This document shows, one piece after another, positions 1 through 8,493 of a DNA stretch of 64,000 bases. Where the stretch lies: NCBI RefSeq assembly GCF_000682775.1, contig NZ_AWFI01000016.1:1-64000 (forward strand), read 5' to 3'. The notes beneath the pieces are model-generated. The model was given only the letters and a program-made list of their open reading frames with translations, ran no database searches and was not told the origin of the DNA. A program made the position numbers and the translations under genes. The number at the start of each line of letters is the position of its first letter. The first letter of the stretch is position 1. The DNA comes from Hyphomonas sp. L-53-1-40 (GTDB lineage Bacteria; Pseudomonadota; Alphaproteobacteria; Caulobacterales; Hyphomonadaceae).

Positions 1-213
1 CCCATCGGGCCTCTCCTTTATTCAAATTAGGTGTCCGGCCCGCCGGACGCATGAACACCAGGCCGAATAGCCTGTTAAACGCGCCTCATAGCCATGTGCG
101 GCGTGGGTTTCAAGCACGCAAATGCCAGTTCACTGCGGTCTAGTTTCCAGTCTTGCCCCGGTCGGAAACCCCGGATAAGCGGAAACAGCCAGAACTTACG
201 CTAGGACAATGAC

Positions 214-1770
214 ATGACCACCGACCTCAAGCCTCATGCCGACCGGGTAAGCCAGACTTCTCTGAAGACGCTCGCAGATACGCGTGCATCTTCTGCTCCG
301 CTGCGCGCCGCAGGTTGGTCCATTGACCTTTCCCGACACTATCTGGACGCCGAAGCAGAAGCAGGATTGCTTCAATTTGGGCGTGTCTCCGACCTTCAAT
401 CGGCTGCAAACAGCTTGTTCGCTGGTGATATCGTGAACCCTTCGGAGAGTCGCCCCGCCCTGCATTGGGCGTTGCGCGCGCAGTCCGAATTGTCAGGCGA
501 GGCCGAGACAGTCAGGCAAAGCGTTCTGCCCGCCCTCTCCTTTGCGCGGGATGTTGTTTCAGGCAGCGTGACGAGTTCGACTGGCCTACCTTTCAATGCC
601 GTTCTCCACATCGGCATCGGCGGGTCTGATTTCGGTCCTCGCCTGATCGCCGACGCGTTCGAGGACAAAGCCTCGGGCAATATCGATCTCCGCTTCTGCG
701 CGAATGTCGACCCCTTTGACCTGGACCGCGCCATGCATGGGCTTGACCCGACGCGCACGCTGGTCATCGGTGTCTCCAAATCCTTTGGTACTGAGGAGAC
801 ACTCTACAATCTCGCCCGAGCCCGGACATGGCTTGAAGAGTCTGTTGGTGATCAATCGCAACAGCATCTCGCGCTGGTTACCGCAAATCCGGACCGCGCC
901 AAGGCTTGGCTGAATGGCCGAGAAGCACATGTGTTTGATATGCCCCTGTCAGTGGGTGGGCGTTTCTCGCTCTGGTCGGCAGCATCATTGGCTTGCATGA
1001 TCTATCTCGGCGCAGACACGTTCGAAGGCATACTGAAAGGCGCCGCCGAGATGGATGCGCATGTCAGGTCGGCTCCACTCGAAGAGAATGCCGCCATGCG
1101 CCTGGCCCTGCTCGACTATTGGAACGCAACAATTCGAAACGAAAAGATGCGCGTCCTGCTCGCATATGCGAACCGGTTACGAATGCTGCCGACCTATCTG
1201 CAACAGCTTGAAATGGAATCGAACGGCAAGACGGTTGGCCCGATGGGCGCAATGGTATCTGGTGCAACTGCCCCGGCGCTCTGGGGCGGTGAAGGCTCTG
1301 TCGGCCAGCACTCCTACCATCAATGGCTGCACCAGGGCTCACAGGACGTACCTTGCGAATTCATCCTCGCTCCAGATCGGAACAGGGATCCGGAAGGCAT
1401 CAAGGCCCTGACCGCCCATGCCTTGGCGCAGGCGGAAGTGCTCGCGAATGGACGGAGCTTCGAGGAAGTCAAACGGGAAGAGCCGGATCTGTTCGACGAA
1501 GTCGCACGCCAGAAGGTCCATGCGGGTGGCCGCGCCTCCACCTTCCTCGTACACAACACGTTCGGGCCAGCCGCATTCGGCGCGCTGGTTGCCCTGTATG
1601 AGCATCGGACCTATCTCGCCGGGCATTTGTGGCAGCTCAACCCGTTTGACCAATGGGGTGTGGAACGAGGCAAGACGATGGCATCACGTCTCAAGCCAGC
1701 AGTCGAAGGTACCGCAGCGGCGGACGACGCGGTTACGTCAGCCCTAATCGCCATGATTGCGGGGGATTAA
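214..1770 (+). CDS. pgi: Glucose-6-phosphate isomerase
   Basis: Interconverts glucose-6-phosphate and fructose-6-phosphate in the cytoplasm, feeding glycolysis or Entner-Doudoroff and gluconeogenesis. The 518-residue product carries the PGI family signatures: SVGGRFSLWSA near residue 247, QQLEMESNGK near 330 with the catalytic Glu, YHQWLHQGS near 368 with the catalytic His, and FDQWGVERGK near 480 with the catalytic Lys. It is slightly shorter than the enterobacterial enzyme, as is common in alphaproteobacteria. An AGGAC ribosome site precedes the ATG. The RNase E/G-like gene follows directly in the same frame. The sucrose-type cluster at 43-52 kb would deliver its substrate or product. Confidence 0.96.
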   Translation: MTTDLKPHADRVSQTSLKTLADTRASSAPLRAAGWSIDLSRHYLDAEAEAGLLQFGRVSDLQSAANSLFAGDIVNPSESRPALHWALRAQSELSGEAETVRQSVLPALSFARDVVSGSVTSSTGLPFNAVLHIGIGGSDFGPRLIADAFEDKASGNIDLRFCANVDPFDLDRAMHGLDPTRTLVIGVSKSFGTEETLYNLARARTWLEESVGDQSQQHLALVTANPDRAKAWLNGREAHVFDMPLSVGGRFSLWSAASLACMIYLGADTFEGILKGAAEMDAHVRSAPLEENAAMRLALLDYWNATIRNEKMRVLLAYANRLRMLPTYLQQLEMESNGKTVGPMGAMVSGATAPALWGGEGSVGQHSYHQWLHQGSQDVPCEFILAPDRNRDPEGIKALTAHALAQAEVLANGRSFEEVKREEPDLFDEVARQKVHAGGRASTFLVHNTFGPAAFGALVALYEHRTYLAGHLWQLNPFDQWGVERGKTMASRLKPAVEGTAAADDAVTSALIAMIAGD

Positions 1771-1773
1771 CCG

Positions 1774-2793
1774 ATCCGAATCCTGCGCGAAGTCTGTATT
1801 GGCGAAACGCGCCAAGTCTTGCTGAACGATACGGGCCGTCCTGTCGCACTCAAGATCACACGTTGGTCCGACAGCGAGACACGGCCGATTCTGGGCGCGC
1901 AGGCCCCTGCCCGGATCCGATCGCTACAACCCGAACAAGGCGGCGCATTTGTCGAGACGGCCGGCAAGGCTGAGGCGTTCCTGCGCCTGCCAGCAGACCA
2001 CGGACTTACAGAAGGTCAGTCTGTAGACGTGACGGTCATGGCAGAGGCACGAAAAGATAAGCTGCCTCGCGTGTCGATGACCGCCAATAGCACTCCAGTA
2101 TCACGCGACAACTTATGGCGCGAAGCACCAATCCACGATGTAGAGATCGGTGATGACCGCATTGAAGCAGCGTTTGACGAAGCCTCGTCGGCAATTGTGA
2201 CCATCCCGAAGGGAGGACGTCTATGCATCGAGCGCGCTAGGGCTCTGACAGTGGTCGATATTGATAGCGCCGGGCGCCAGAGCAAGGGTAGCGCGGCAAG
2301 TCGCGCACTTCAGCTCAATCTCGATGCTGCCCGAGAGCTGGCCCGACAGGTAGGCCTCCGCAGCCTCGGCGGCCTCATCATCCTTGATTGCGTCGCGCCC
2401 CTCAATACAGGATCTCGCAAGAAGGTTCAGGATATAATGAAGTCCTGCCTGAAAGAGGCTGGACTTCATACCGCCACCGTCTTGGCACCGTCGCAACTCG
2501 GCTTGATGGAAATCGCGCTGCCTTGGCGCGAAACGCCGCTTCACGAACGCACGCTCGATTCTCGCGGCAACCCTACCGACGAGACACTTGCGCTGCTAGG
2601 GTTGAGACTGTTGGAGCGCACCGCCAAGCAAAATCCGATGCACAGGCTGACCCTTGAATTGCCAGGCCGGGCCAAGGCCTGGCTGGACAAGACGGGTGCG
2701 CCCCTTCTGGACAAGCTGTCGGACAAGTATGGCCGACGCTTCACATATCTTGCCTCGACGAAGCCGATGCCCTCAGTATATCAGACCGCATGA
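1774..2793 (+). CDS. Ribonuclease E/G-like protein, probably degenerate (start uncertain)
   Basis: Member of the RNase E/G family of RNA-processing enzymes, in the short alphaproteobacterial form found next to yacG. An S1-like segment (about residues 20-90 counted from the TTG at 1819) is followed by the catalytic-domain core with LNLDAARELARQVGLRSLGG and the Asp of IILDCV (D190). The second metal-binding Asp of E. coli RNase E (D346) aligns by eye to a glycine (G215), and no CPxC zinc-link is present, so activity is doubtful. The family N-terminal motif GETR is encoded at 1801-1812, upstream of the first conventional start (TTG 1819). The open frame begins right after the pgi stop and contains no ATG or GTG, so I mark an ATC at 1774, which has GGGGG 8 nt upstream. 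CTG 1783 or ATT 1798 are alternatives. Confidence 0.72.
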   Translation: MRILREVCIGETRQVLLNDTGRPVALKITRWSDSETRPILGAQAPARIRSLQPEQGGAFVETAGKAEAFLRLPADHGLTEGQSVDVTVMAEARKDKLPRVSMTANSTPVSRDNLWREAPIHDVEIGDDRIEAAFDEASSAIVTIPKGGRLCIERARALTVVDIDSAGRQSKGSAASRALQLNLDAARELARQVGLRSLGGLIILDCVAPLNTGSRKKVQDIMKSCLKEAGLHTATVLAPSQLGLMEIALPWRETPLHERTLDSRGNPTDETLALLGLRLLERTAKQNPMHRLTLELPGRAKAWLDKTGAPLLDKLSDKYGRRFTYLASTKPMPSVYQTA

Positions 2794-2999
2794 GTAAACC
2801 TGTGTCCCCCAAATCCGTCCAACCGAAATGTTCCCAATGCCAGAAGAATCCCATCTCTGCGCAGTACCGGCCTTTCTGTTCAAAACGCTGCGCTGATGTC
2901 GACCTGAACAAATGGTTGTCTGAGGGATATGCCATTCCAGGCGCGCCGGCGGACGTGGCAGATGAGGTGCCGGGTCAAGAGATGTCAGAGGATGACTGA
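2790..2999 (+). CDS. yacG: DNA gyrase inhibitor YacG (zinc ribbon protein)
   Basis: Small zinc protein of the YacG family, known in E. coli to bind GyrB and inhibit gyrase. The 69-residue product has the family zinc-ribbon ligands C14-x2-C17 and C30-x3-C34, followed by the conserved DLNKWLSEGYAIPG segment and an acidic tail. Its ATG overlaps the stop of the RNase E/G-like gene (ATGA), so the pair is translationally coupled, an arrangement usual in alphaproteobacteria. Function is assigned from family membership. Confidence 0.9.
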   Translation: MSKPVSPKSVQPKCSQCQKNPISAQYRPFCSKRCADVDLNKWLSEGYAIPGAPADVADEVPGQEMSEDD

Positions 3000-3056
3000 A
3001 AACAGCATGGACAAGTTCAAAACCCTTCGTTAGATACCGCGCTTCCCCAGTGGCCC

Positions 3057-3131
3057 GCCCGGGTAGCTCAGGGGTAGAGCAGCGGATTGAAAATCCGCGT
3101 GTCGGTGGTTCGATTCCGCCCCCGGGCACCA
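3057..3131 (+). tRNA. tRNA-Phe (GAA)
   Basis: Full cloverleaf: acceptor GCCCGGG (3057-3063) pairs with CCCGGGC (3121-3127); D arm AGCTCAGGGGTAGAGC; anticodon stem CGGAT/ATCCG around TTGAAAA giving anticodon GAA; T arm with GGTTCGATTCC. The discriminator A and CCA are encoded (3128-3131). It lies between yacG and the convergent acyltransferase gene. Confidence 0.97.
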
Positions 3132-3150
3132 TTCTCGACTTTCCGTACAT

Positions 3151-3783
3151 TTATGCCGCTTGTTCATCGGATTGCGATCTGGCAACCGAGGTTTCCAGAA
3201 TGCCGGGTTCGTCCCATGCACCCTCAGGGCGGATGATGCGATACGGGTCTTCTTGCATGCGCAGCGCCAACGGATGGCGGGGGATCGGGATTTCGATCTC
3301 GCGGTATTCGTAATCCGAGAACCAGAATGCCGGCCGACCCTCAATCAAATGACATTTGAAGGTTCGAGACCAGACGGGCCAAAGGCGAGACTGAATTTGG
3401 CCAATCATCCTCTCATACCCTTTACGCGAAACCATCTCGAATCCGGTGGCCAGCAGCACGCGCAATCCAACGCGCCCGCGCTCACACGGCAGCAAGGCAA
3501 TCCGTTCCAGCTTCGCAAACTCGGCGAACCAGCGAATGCGCAATGTCCCCACCGGACGCCCTCGCGCCTTCAGAAGAAGGTGTGTTGCGCAGAAATCATT
3601 CCCGTCAAATTCTTCCTCATATGGACAATCCTGCTCGCTGAGAAAGACAGCAGATCGAATGGCGCTGATCTGATGGAAACCGTCAAGAGTTCTTACAATT
3701 TCTGTTGAATATTCGAGATAAGCTTCAGGCGGCACACGGCGGAGAAGCACAGCCTCTCCGATCTGGTTTCGGGTCTGGCTCAT
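3151..3783 (-). CDS. GNAT-like N-acyltransferase family protein
   Basis: The 210-residue product resembles the acyltransferase fold of GNAT and autoinducer-synthase-like enzymes: IRSAVFLSEQDCPY near residue 43, a beta-strand pair around GRPVGTLRIRWF (about 75-86), then KLERIALLPCERGRVGLRVLL, which matches the motif-A region where the acyl donor pyrophosphate binds, and GYERMIGQIQ. Donor and acceptor cannot be told. Its ATG overlaps the stop of the upstream unknown gene by 4 nt, so both are one unit read away from the LysR-type regulator. The 3' end lies 19 nt from tRNA-Phe. Confidence 0.6.
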   Translation of the reverse strand: MSQTRNQIGEAVLLRRVPPEAYLEYSTEIVRTLDGFHQISAIRSAVFLSEQDCPYEEEFDGNDFCATHLLLKARGRPVGTLRIRWFAEFAKLERIALLPCERGRVGLRVLLATGFEMVSRKGYERMIGQIQSRLWPVWSRTFKCHLIEGRPAFWFSDYEYREIEIPIPRHPLALRMQEDPYRIIRPEGAWDEPGILETSVARSQSDEQAA

Positions 3784-4358
3784 GATGCCTGATCCATAGC
3801 CGTCTGGAATGGCGGCTGAATGAACAGATCTGGGAGCCCCCCTTCAAATTCTTGAAACCCCAAGCTCAACATGGAGCGCCGCCCGTCCTCCGTGGCTCCT
3901 CGCGCATAGGCGGGAAACATACCGAGCATTTCCACACGCAGGACAGCGGACGCAGTCATGATTTTCTTGCGCGCTTCCCGCGATCTGCCAGCATAGACGC
4001 CGACATAGAATGCCGCGATATCCTTGCCCTGCGTCGCCAAATGCTCAGACGAAGGTGCCGCAGGCACATAAGAACCATTCCTGACAGCAGCTTCGCCATC
4101 GGCGGATAGCGGTATGGTCAGGAAGATGCCGTCTACCGGCTCTCCCGTCACCCATGCCGTCATACCGGTTTGAACGTTCATCGCCGAAATCGCATCGACT
4201 GACGCTAGCTTTCCGTCAATCAGCGATTCCGCCATGGAAACGGCGGCTTGGAGCTCGTCGCGGTTTGCGAGCCGAAACCCGAAATCTCTTGCCCGCGCAG
4301 CAAGTACCTCAGGGTCAATATCCGCCCCAACCATATTTCTAGCCTGAGTTGCATTCAT
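3780..4358 (-). CDS. Conserved hypothetical protein, paired with the GNAT-like gene
   Basis: I do not recognise this 192-residue soluble protein. It has no signal peptide or membrane segment; the centre holds PVDGIFLTIPLSADGEAAV and a GKDIAAFYVGVYAGRSREARK segment that could be a helix and strand of an acyltransferase-like fold, but no motif is decisive. The start is backed by GGAG 7 nt upstream of the ATG. It overlaps the GNAT-like gene by ATGA, suggesting the two products act together. It is transcribed divergently from the LysR gene across a 64-nt gap with a perfect T-N11-A palindrome, so it may be that regulator's target. Confidence 0.55.
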   Translation of the reverse strand: MNATQARNMVGADIDPEVLAARARDFGFRLANRDELQAAVSMAESLIDGKLASVDAISAMNVQTGMTAWVTGEPVDGIFLTIPLSADGEAAVRNGSYVPAAPSSEHLATQGKDIAAFYVGVYAGRSREARKKIMTASAVLRVEMLGMFPAYARGATEDGRRSMLSLGFQEFEGGLPDLFIQPPFQTAMDQAS

Positions 4359-4384
4359 GAAAATTCTCCATTATATGGTTAATT

Positions 4385-4397
4385 TTCATGACATGAA
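4385..4397. promoter_or_regulatory. Candidate LysR-type regulator binding site
   Basis: TTCATGACATGAA is a perfect 13-bp palindrome of the T-N11-A form typical of LysR-type operators. It sits in the 64-nt divergent gap, 25 nt upstream of the LysR ATG and 26 nt upstream of the opposite gene's ATG. Role is inferred from form and position. Confidence 0.45.
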
Positions 4398-4422
4398 TTC
4401 GGGCGGGTGACTTCAGCAAAAA

Positions 4423-5373
4423 ATGAAACGGGGGCTTTCACACGCGCAAGGCAGTCAATGCTCGTTCGATCAGTTTGACTGGGACCGTTTGAGAATCTTC
4501 CGCGCGGTGGCACGGACTTGCAGTATGAGCGCTGCCGCATCCCTGCTTGGAGTCTCATCGCCAACAATCAGCCGCAGGATAACCGAGCTCGAATCCACGC
4601 TGCATACAGAGCTATTTAGGCGGAACCACACGGGGGTAATCCTGACGAAGGCGGGAGACGCGCTACTGCGACACGCCGACCTTGTAGCGGACACAATCGA
4701 AGCCGCTCAGAACGAAGTCTGTAGTGCAGCAAATGATTCAGGAACGCACATCCAGCTTGTCTGCAGTGAGGCAATAGCTCTTTACTGGATCGCACCTCGT
4801 CTTGCGCAGTTCCAACTGAGCAATCCCGACACGATCGTCGACCTCACAATCAGCGATTCACCATCTGATTTTCACGACCTGGCGGGAGACATCGCCATTC
4901 AGGGGCTGCAACCAACCGAGTCTGACCTGATGGTCAGTCGTATTGGCAGATCGCACTATGCCGGCTTCGTATCGGCCGAATGGGAAAAGGATCACGCAAT
5001 GCCATCGTCACTATCCGATCTGGCAAGGAGAAAAGCTCTTATCCATAGTCCCTACTCTGAACTTCTTCAGAGATCTGGAAACAGCTTCCCGGGTCTCGAC
5101 ATGATGCGCCGCATGAACACATTGGAAACGATGGTATCATTCTGCGAGTCCGCAATAGCGCCAGCCTTGTTACCCACCCACATAGCTGATCGATTTCCCG
5201 ATCTCGTTGTATGTCCGGCGCCTCGATCTCCCGCGATAGACATCTGGCTCTACCATACGCCACGCGTCAGAAAGTTAAAAAATGGAGGTTGCTTTCTGGA
5301 GTGGCTCCACCACATTTTCTCAGTCGACCAAAGCGAATGGTTTCGCCAAGTTGATGTCACGCGTATGTGCTGA
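4423..5373 (+). CDS. LysR-family transcriptional regulator
   Basis: Transcription factor with an N-terminal winged helix-turn-helix (about residues 20-78: WDRLRIFRAVARTCSMSAAA, then SSPTISRRITELE) and a C-terminal substrate-binding domain (about 100-300). Length of 316 is normal for the family. It is divergent from the 3.2-4.4 kb pair and convergent with the acyl-CoA dehydrogenase gene (1 nt between stops). No clear Shine-Dalgarno precedes the ATG, so the exact start is less sure. The effector cannot be predicted; likely targets are itself and the divergent pair. Confidence 0.88.
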   Translation: MKRGLSHAQGSQCSFDQFDWDRLRIFRAVARTCSMSAAASLLGVSSPTISRRITELESTLHTELFRRNHTGVILTKAGDALLRHADLVADTIEAAQNEVCSAANDSGTHIQLVCSEAIALYWIAPRLAQFQLSNPDTIVDLTISDSPSDFHDLAGDIAIQGLQPTESDLMVSRIGRSHYAGFVSAEWEKDHAMPSSLSDLARRKALIHSPYSELLQRSGNSFPGLDMMRRMNTLETMVSFCESAIAPALLPTHIADRFPDLVVCPAPRSPAIDIWLYHTPRVRKLKNGGCFLEWLHHIFSVDQSEWFRQVDVTRMC

Positions 5374-5374
5374 C

Positions 5375-6415
5375 CTATGCGACCAGCCCCTGCTGCTGGG
5401 CAGCCAGTTCCCTGAGCGCCATTGGCGCCCCCATGATCTGGCGGTTTACACCAATTCGCTTGTACCAGTAATGCAGGCCAACGAGATCCGTGAAGCCCAT
5501 TCCGCCATGTACTTCCGTAGACGTTTTGGCAATGAAGGTTCCGACTTCTGCCATGTGCGCCTTGGCGAGAAACGCCATAGCTAGCGCTTCATCATCCTGA
5601 ACGTCCAACGCATGAGCGGCGTGCCATATCAACGCGCGTGCAGGTTCAAGTTTCGCCGCCATTTCAGCGCAAAGATGCTTCACCGCCTGAAAAGAGCCAA
5701 TCACGCGACCGAACTGCTGGCGATCCCCCGCATAGGCGACGGCCTTGTCCAACATGCATTGGGCGGCACCGAGCGTGTCAGCGGCAAGAAGAATGCAAGC
5801 TACGGCGAACGTCTTTTCGATTTCGGCTCCCGTAAATTGCTGCTCGAACGAGGTAATTGTGACTTCTGAGAACTCACGCGTCCGGTCGATTGTCTTGACC
5901 TGTTCTGCAGAACCGACCTGACCGATCCGGACCGTGTCATTCGCCAGAAAAAGCAAGTGAGTCGAACGCGCGACGTCCATGGCCATGAGTGATGCCCCGG
6001 AGACGGCCTCGTCACGAATCGACAGGCCAGAACCATCCCGTCTCGAAAGAAAATCGTTAAGGGCTATACCGAAGCGCGCATCGTTGTTCGTAATGTCGTT
6101 CATAATGCTGGAACCAGAGTCACGCAACGCATAGGCTGCGACAGAGTTCGATAAGAAACGTGCGGGAACAATACCGTATCCGAAGCACTCCTGGACAAGG
6201 GCCGCGTCGAGCACACCGAGCCCCGACCCTCCATCTTTCTCCGGCACAAGTAGCCCATCAAGACCGAGCGCGGTCAGTTTCTCGGCAAGCGTTTCAGCGA
6301 CTTGGATTTCGCCCTCTGCAATCTGGCGAACAAGATCGAGCGACACTTCTTCGGCGACGAAGCGGCGAACGGTTTCCTGCAACATCACCTGGTCTTCTAA
6401 GAGTCCGAATTCCAT
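5375..6415 (-). CDS. Acyl-CoA dehydrogenase (second gene of pair)
   Basis: FAD-dependent acyl-CoA dehydrogenase family. The 346-residue product begins MEFGLLEDQVMLQETVRRFV, the usual N-terminal helix, and ends with the C-terminal helical domain: DRQQFGRVIGSFQAVKHLCA near 240 (the FAD and dimer contact region) and STEVHGGMGFTDLVGLHYW near 305. The middle beta domain is less conserved, as in the second subunit of paired ACADs in steroid or side-chain degradation. The start is set by GAGGAG ending 10 nt upstream, inside the previous gene's last codons. It follows the other dehydrogenase by 4 nt, so the two may form a hetero-oligomer. Substrate unknown. Confidence 0.86.
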   Translation of the reverse strand: MEFGLLEDQVMLQETVRRFVAEEVSLDLVRQIAEGEIQVAETLAEKLTALGLDGLLVPEKDGGSGLGVLDAALVQECFGYGIVPARFLSNSVAAYALRDSGSSIMNDITNNDARFGIALNDFLSRRDGSGLSIRDEAVSGASLMAMDVARSTHLLFLANDTVRIGQVGSAEQVKTIDRTREFSEVTITSFEQQFTGAEIEKTFAVACILLAADTLGAAQCMLDKAVAYAGDRQQFGRVIGSFQAVKHLCAEMAAKLEPARALIWHAAHALDVQDDEALAMAFLAKAHMAEVGTFIAKTSTEVHGGMGFTDLVGLHYWYKRIGVNRQIMGAPMALRELAAQQQGLVA

Positions 6416-6419
6416 TGAT

Positions 6420-7613
6420 TTAACTCCTCGCCAGCCGGGGTTCGCGCGGCATGCCAAGCCCGCGTTCCGCAATAATGTTCTTCTGAATCTGAGCCGTACC
6501 GCCACCGATGATCAGTCCGAGATCATACATGTAGCGCCACTGCCAGGCCCCGCCGGACCTCAAATGCTCGCCCTCCTCATAGAGAATGCCAAGTTCACCC
6601 AGCGCATCGATGGCCAAGGCCGCGATCTGGTGATTGAGTTCGCAGCCCTGCAGCTTTACGACTAATCCTGCCAAGCCAGCCGCCTCGCCCTTGAGACTGT
6701 TTGTTGTGATCCTCAGCCCATTGGCCTGCATGGCGTAGACTTCGGCCTGCAGCGTCATGAGCCGATCACGCAGCACCGGATTGTCGATCAGGCGTTGCCC
6801 GTTTACGGTTTCAACCTTCATCAGCTCGACCAGTTCGATGAACCGGGCCTTGGTGGCATTCGGGTCTCCCAGCATGCCCCGCTCGTGAGTGAGCGTTGCG
6901 TTGGCGACTTGCCAGCCCTTGTTCACCTCGAACACGACGCCGCTTTTAGGCACTCGTACATCGGTGAAGAAGACCTCGTTGAAGTTTGCCGAACCGGTCA
7001 TATCGACAAGTGGGCGGACTTCGATGCCGGGCGTATCCATCGGGAACAGGATATAGGTGATGCCATGATGCTTCTTGGCATTCGGATCAGTTCGGACGAG
7101 ACAGAACATCATGTCGGCCTGGCGCGCCGTGGAGGTCCAGATCTTCTGACCATTGATGACGAAGTCATCTTCATCCTCGACCGCGCGCGTGCGCAGCGCC
7201 GCAAGATCAGATCCCGCGCCCGGCTCCGAATACCCTTGGCACCAGATCAGCTCTCCCTTGAGCGTCCGCTCAATGTACGCCTCTTTCTGTTCCGGTGTTC
7301 CGAGTTCAAGCAATGTCGGCACCAGCATCGAAATGCCCTGACCGGCGAGCGGCCGTGGCACCCCGGAACGCGCGAACTCTTCGGCAATGATCCGGGATTT
7401 CAGGATATCGGGCTCGGCGCCATACCCGCCGAATTCGGTGGGAATGGTACGCGCCGTCAGGCCTTCCCGGATCAGGAACTCCTGCCAGGCGAGACGTTTC
7501 GGATGCTTCAGGCCCTTGTCGTCAGGGCCCGGCGCAAGATGGGCGTTGGCTTTCAGCGTTTCTGCGACCTGGTCACGAAACGCGGCGTATTCGGGGCTCA
7601 ATGTCAAATCCAT
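6420..7613 (-). CDS. Acyl-CoA dehydrogenase (first gene of pair)
   Basis: Full-length acyl-CoA dehydrogenase of about 397 residues. N-terminal domain from MDLTLSPEYAAFRDQVAETL; the beta-domain FAD and substrate motif WCQGYSEPGAGSDLAALRTR near 133; QKIWTSTARQADMM near 165; and the C-terminal domain ending GGGTAQIQKNIIAERGLGMP, where GGTAQIQ is the typical FAD-binding stretch. I chose the ATG at 7613, with GAGAG upstream, over a TTG 27 nt earlier. It is transcribed away from the crotonase gene at 7726 and forms a two-gene unit with the shorter dehydrogenase, a pairing typical of acyl side-chain or terpenoid degradation. Confidence 0.9.
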   Translation of the reverse strand: MDLTLSPEYAAFRDQVAETLKANAHLAPGPDDKGLKHPKRLAWQEFLIREGLTARTIPTEFGGYGAEPDILKSRIIAEEFARSGVPRPLAGQGISMLVPTLLELGTPEQKEAYIERTLKGELIWCQGYSEPGAGSDLAALRTRAVEDEDDFVINGQKIWTSTARQADMMFCLVRTDPNAKKHHGITYILFPMDTPGIEVRPLVDMTGSANFNEVFFTDVRVPKSGVVFEVNKGWQVANATLTHERGMLGDPNATKARFIELVELMKVETVNGQRLIDNPVLRDRLMTLQAEVYAMQANGLRITTNSLKGEAAGLAGLVVKLQGCELNHQIAALAIDALGELGILYEEGEHLRSGGAWQWRYMYDLGLIIGGGTAQIQKNIIAERGLGMPREPRLARS

Positions 7614-7725
7614 GAGCCAACTCTCGAATGGCTTCCCCAAGGGCTGGCAATATGAAATCGAAGTCTGTCTTGCAGAACGTTGGGGAAAGCCTGTTAGCGC
7701 TGGCTTTAGTCAAAGGAGGACACTC

Positions 7726-8490
7726 ATGCCCGTCGAGTACAAGAAACAAGGCAATGTCGCGATCATCACCATGAACCGACCCGAGGCACGCAACGCCATC
7801 AACGCCGAAATGGCCACTACGATGGAGGCTGCAATTGACCAAATGGAATCTGATCCGGAGGTCTGGGTCGGCATTCTCACTGCCGTCGGCAAGGCATTTT
7901 GTGCCGGCGCAGACCTCAAGGAGATCTCCGCAGGGAATGGTGCTGGCCTGTCCACGAAGAAAGGCGGGTTTGCAGGAATCGCACGTCGCGAACGGACCAA
8001 GCCACTGATCGCGGCCATTACAGGATCTGCCCTCGCAGGCGGCACCGAGATCGCCCTTTCGTGTGACATGATCATCTGCGCGGACAACACGAGTTTCGGT
8101 CTTCCGGAAGTAAAACGCTCCCTCGTCGCCGGAGCTGGCGGCCTGTTCCGCTTGCCCCGCGCTATCGGGCGCGCAGTCGCGCTTGAAGCCATCCTGACAG
8201 GTGACCCACTTCCGTCACAGCGGGCCTATGAACTCGGTATGGTCAACAAGGTTGTGCCAGAATCCGAAGTGATGGGCGAAGCCGAAGCGCTTGCCGCAAG
8301 GATCACCGCCAACGCACCGCTCGCTGTCGCCGCCAGCCGCGCCGTGGCGATGGATGCGACCAGCAAGACGGATGACGAGCTCTGGAAAGACAGCGGCAAG
8401 GCATTTGCCGGCATTGTCGGGACGGAAGACTTCAAGGAAGGCCCGAAAGCGTTCATCGAAAAACGTGCGCCCGTCTGGAAGGGCCGCTAA
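7726..8490 (+). CDS. Enoyl-CoA hydratase (crotonase family)
   Basis: Hydrates trans-2-enoyl-CoA esters in beta-oxidation-like pathways. The 254-residue product has the oxyanion-hole segments GKAFCAGADLKE (56-66) and GSALAGGTEIAL (100-111), and the two catalytic glutamates at E108 and E128 (LPEVK), 20 residues apart as in rat mitochondrial hydratase. A consensus AAAGGAGGA lies 6 nt before the ATG. It is divergent from the acyl-CoA dehydrogenase pair and would act on their product. Confidence 0.92.
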   Translation: MPVEYKKQGNVAIITMNRPEARNAINAEMATTMEAAIDQMESDPEVWVGILTAVGKAFCAGADLKEISAGNGAGLSTKKGGFAGIARRERTKPLIAAITGSALAGGTEIALSCDMIICADNTSFGLPEVKRSLVAGAGGLFRLPRAIGRAVALEAILTGDPLPSQRAYELGMVNKVVPESEVMGEAEALAARITANAPLAVAASRAVAMDATSKTDDELWKDSGKAFAGIVGTEDFKEGPKAFIEKRAPVWKGR

Positions 8491-8493
8491 CGA

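Noticed and set aside
1-213. Gene or RNA at the left edge before pgi
   Set aside because: No frame with motif or ribosome site and no clear hairpin; treated as the pgi upstream region.
3160-3708. Plus-strand open frame opposite the GNAT-like gene after tRNA-Phe
   Set aside because: No ribosome site; the opposite frame has the fold motifs and an ATGA overlap with its neighbour.
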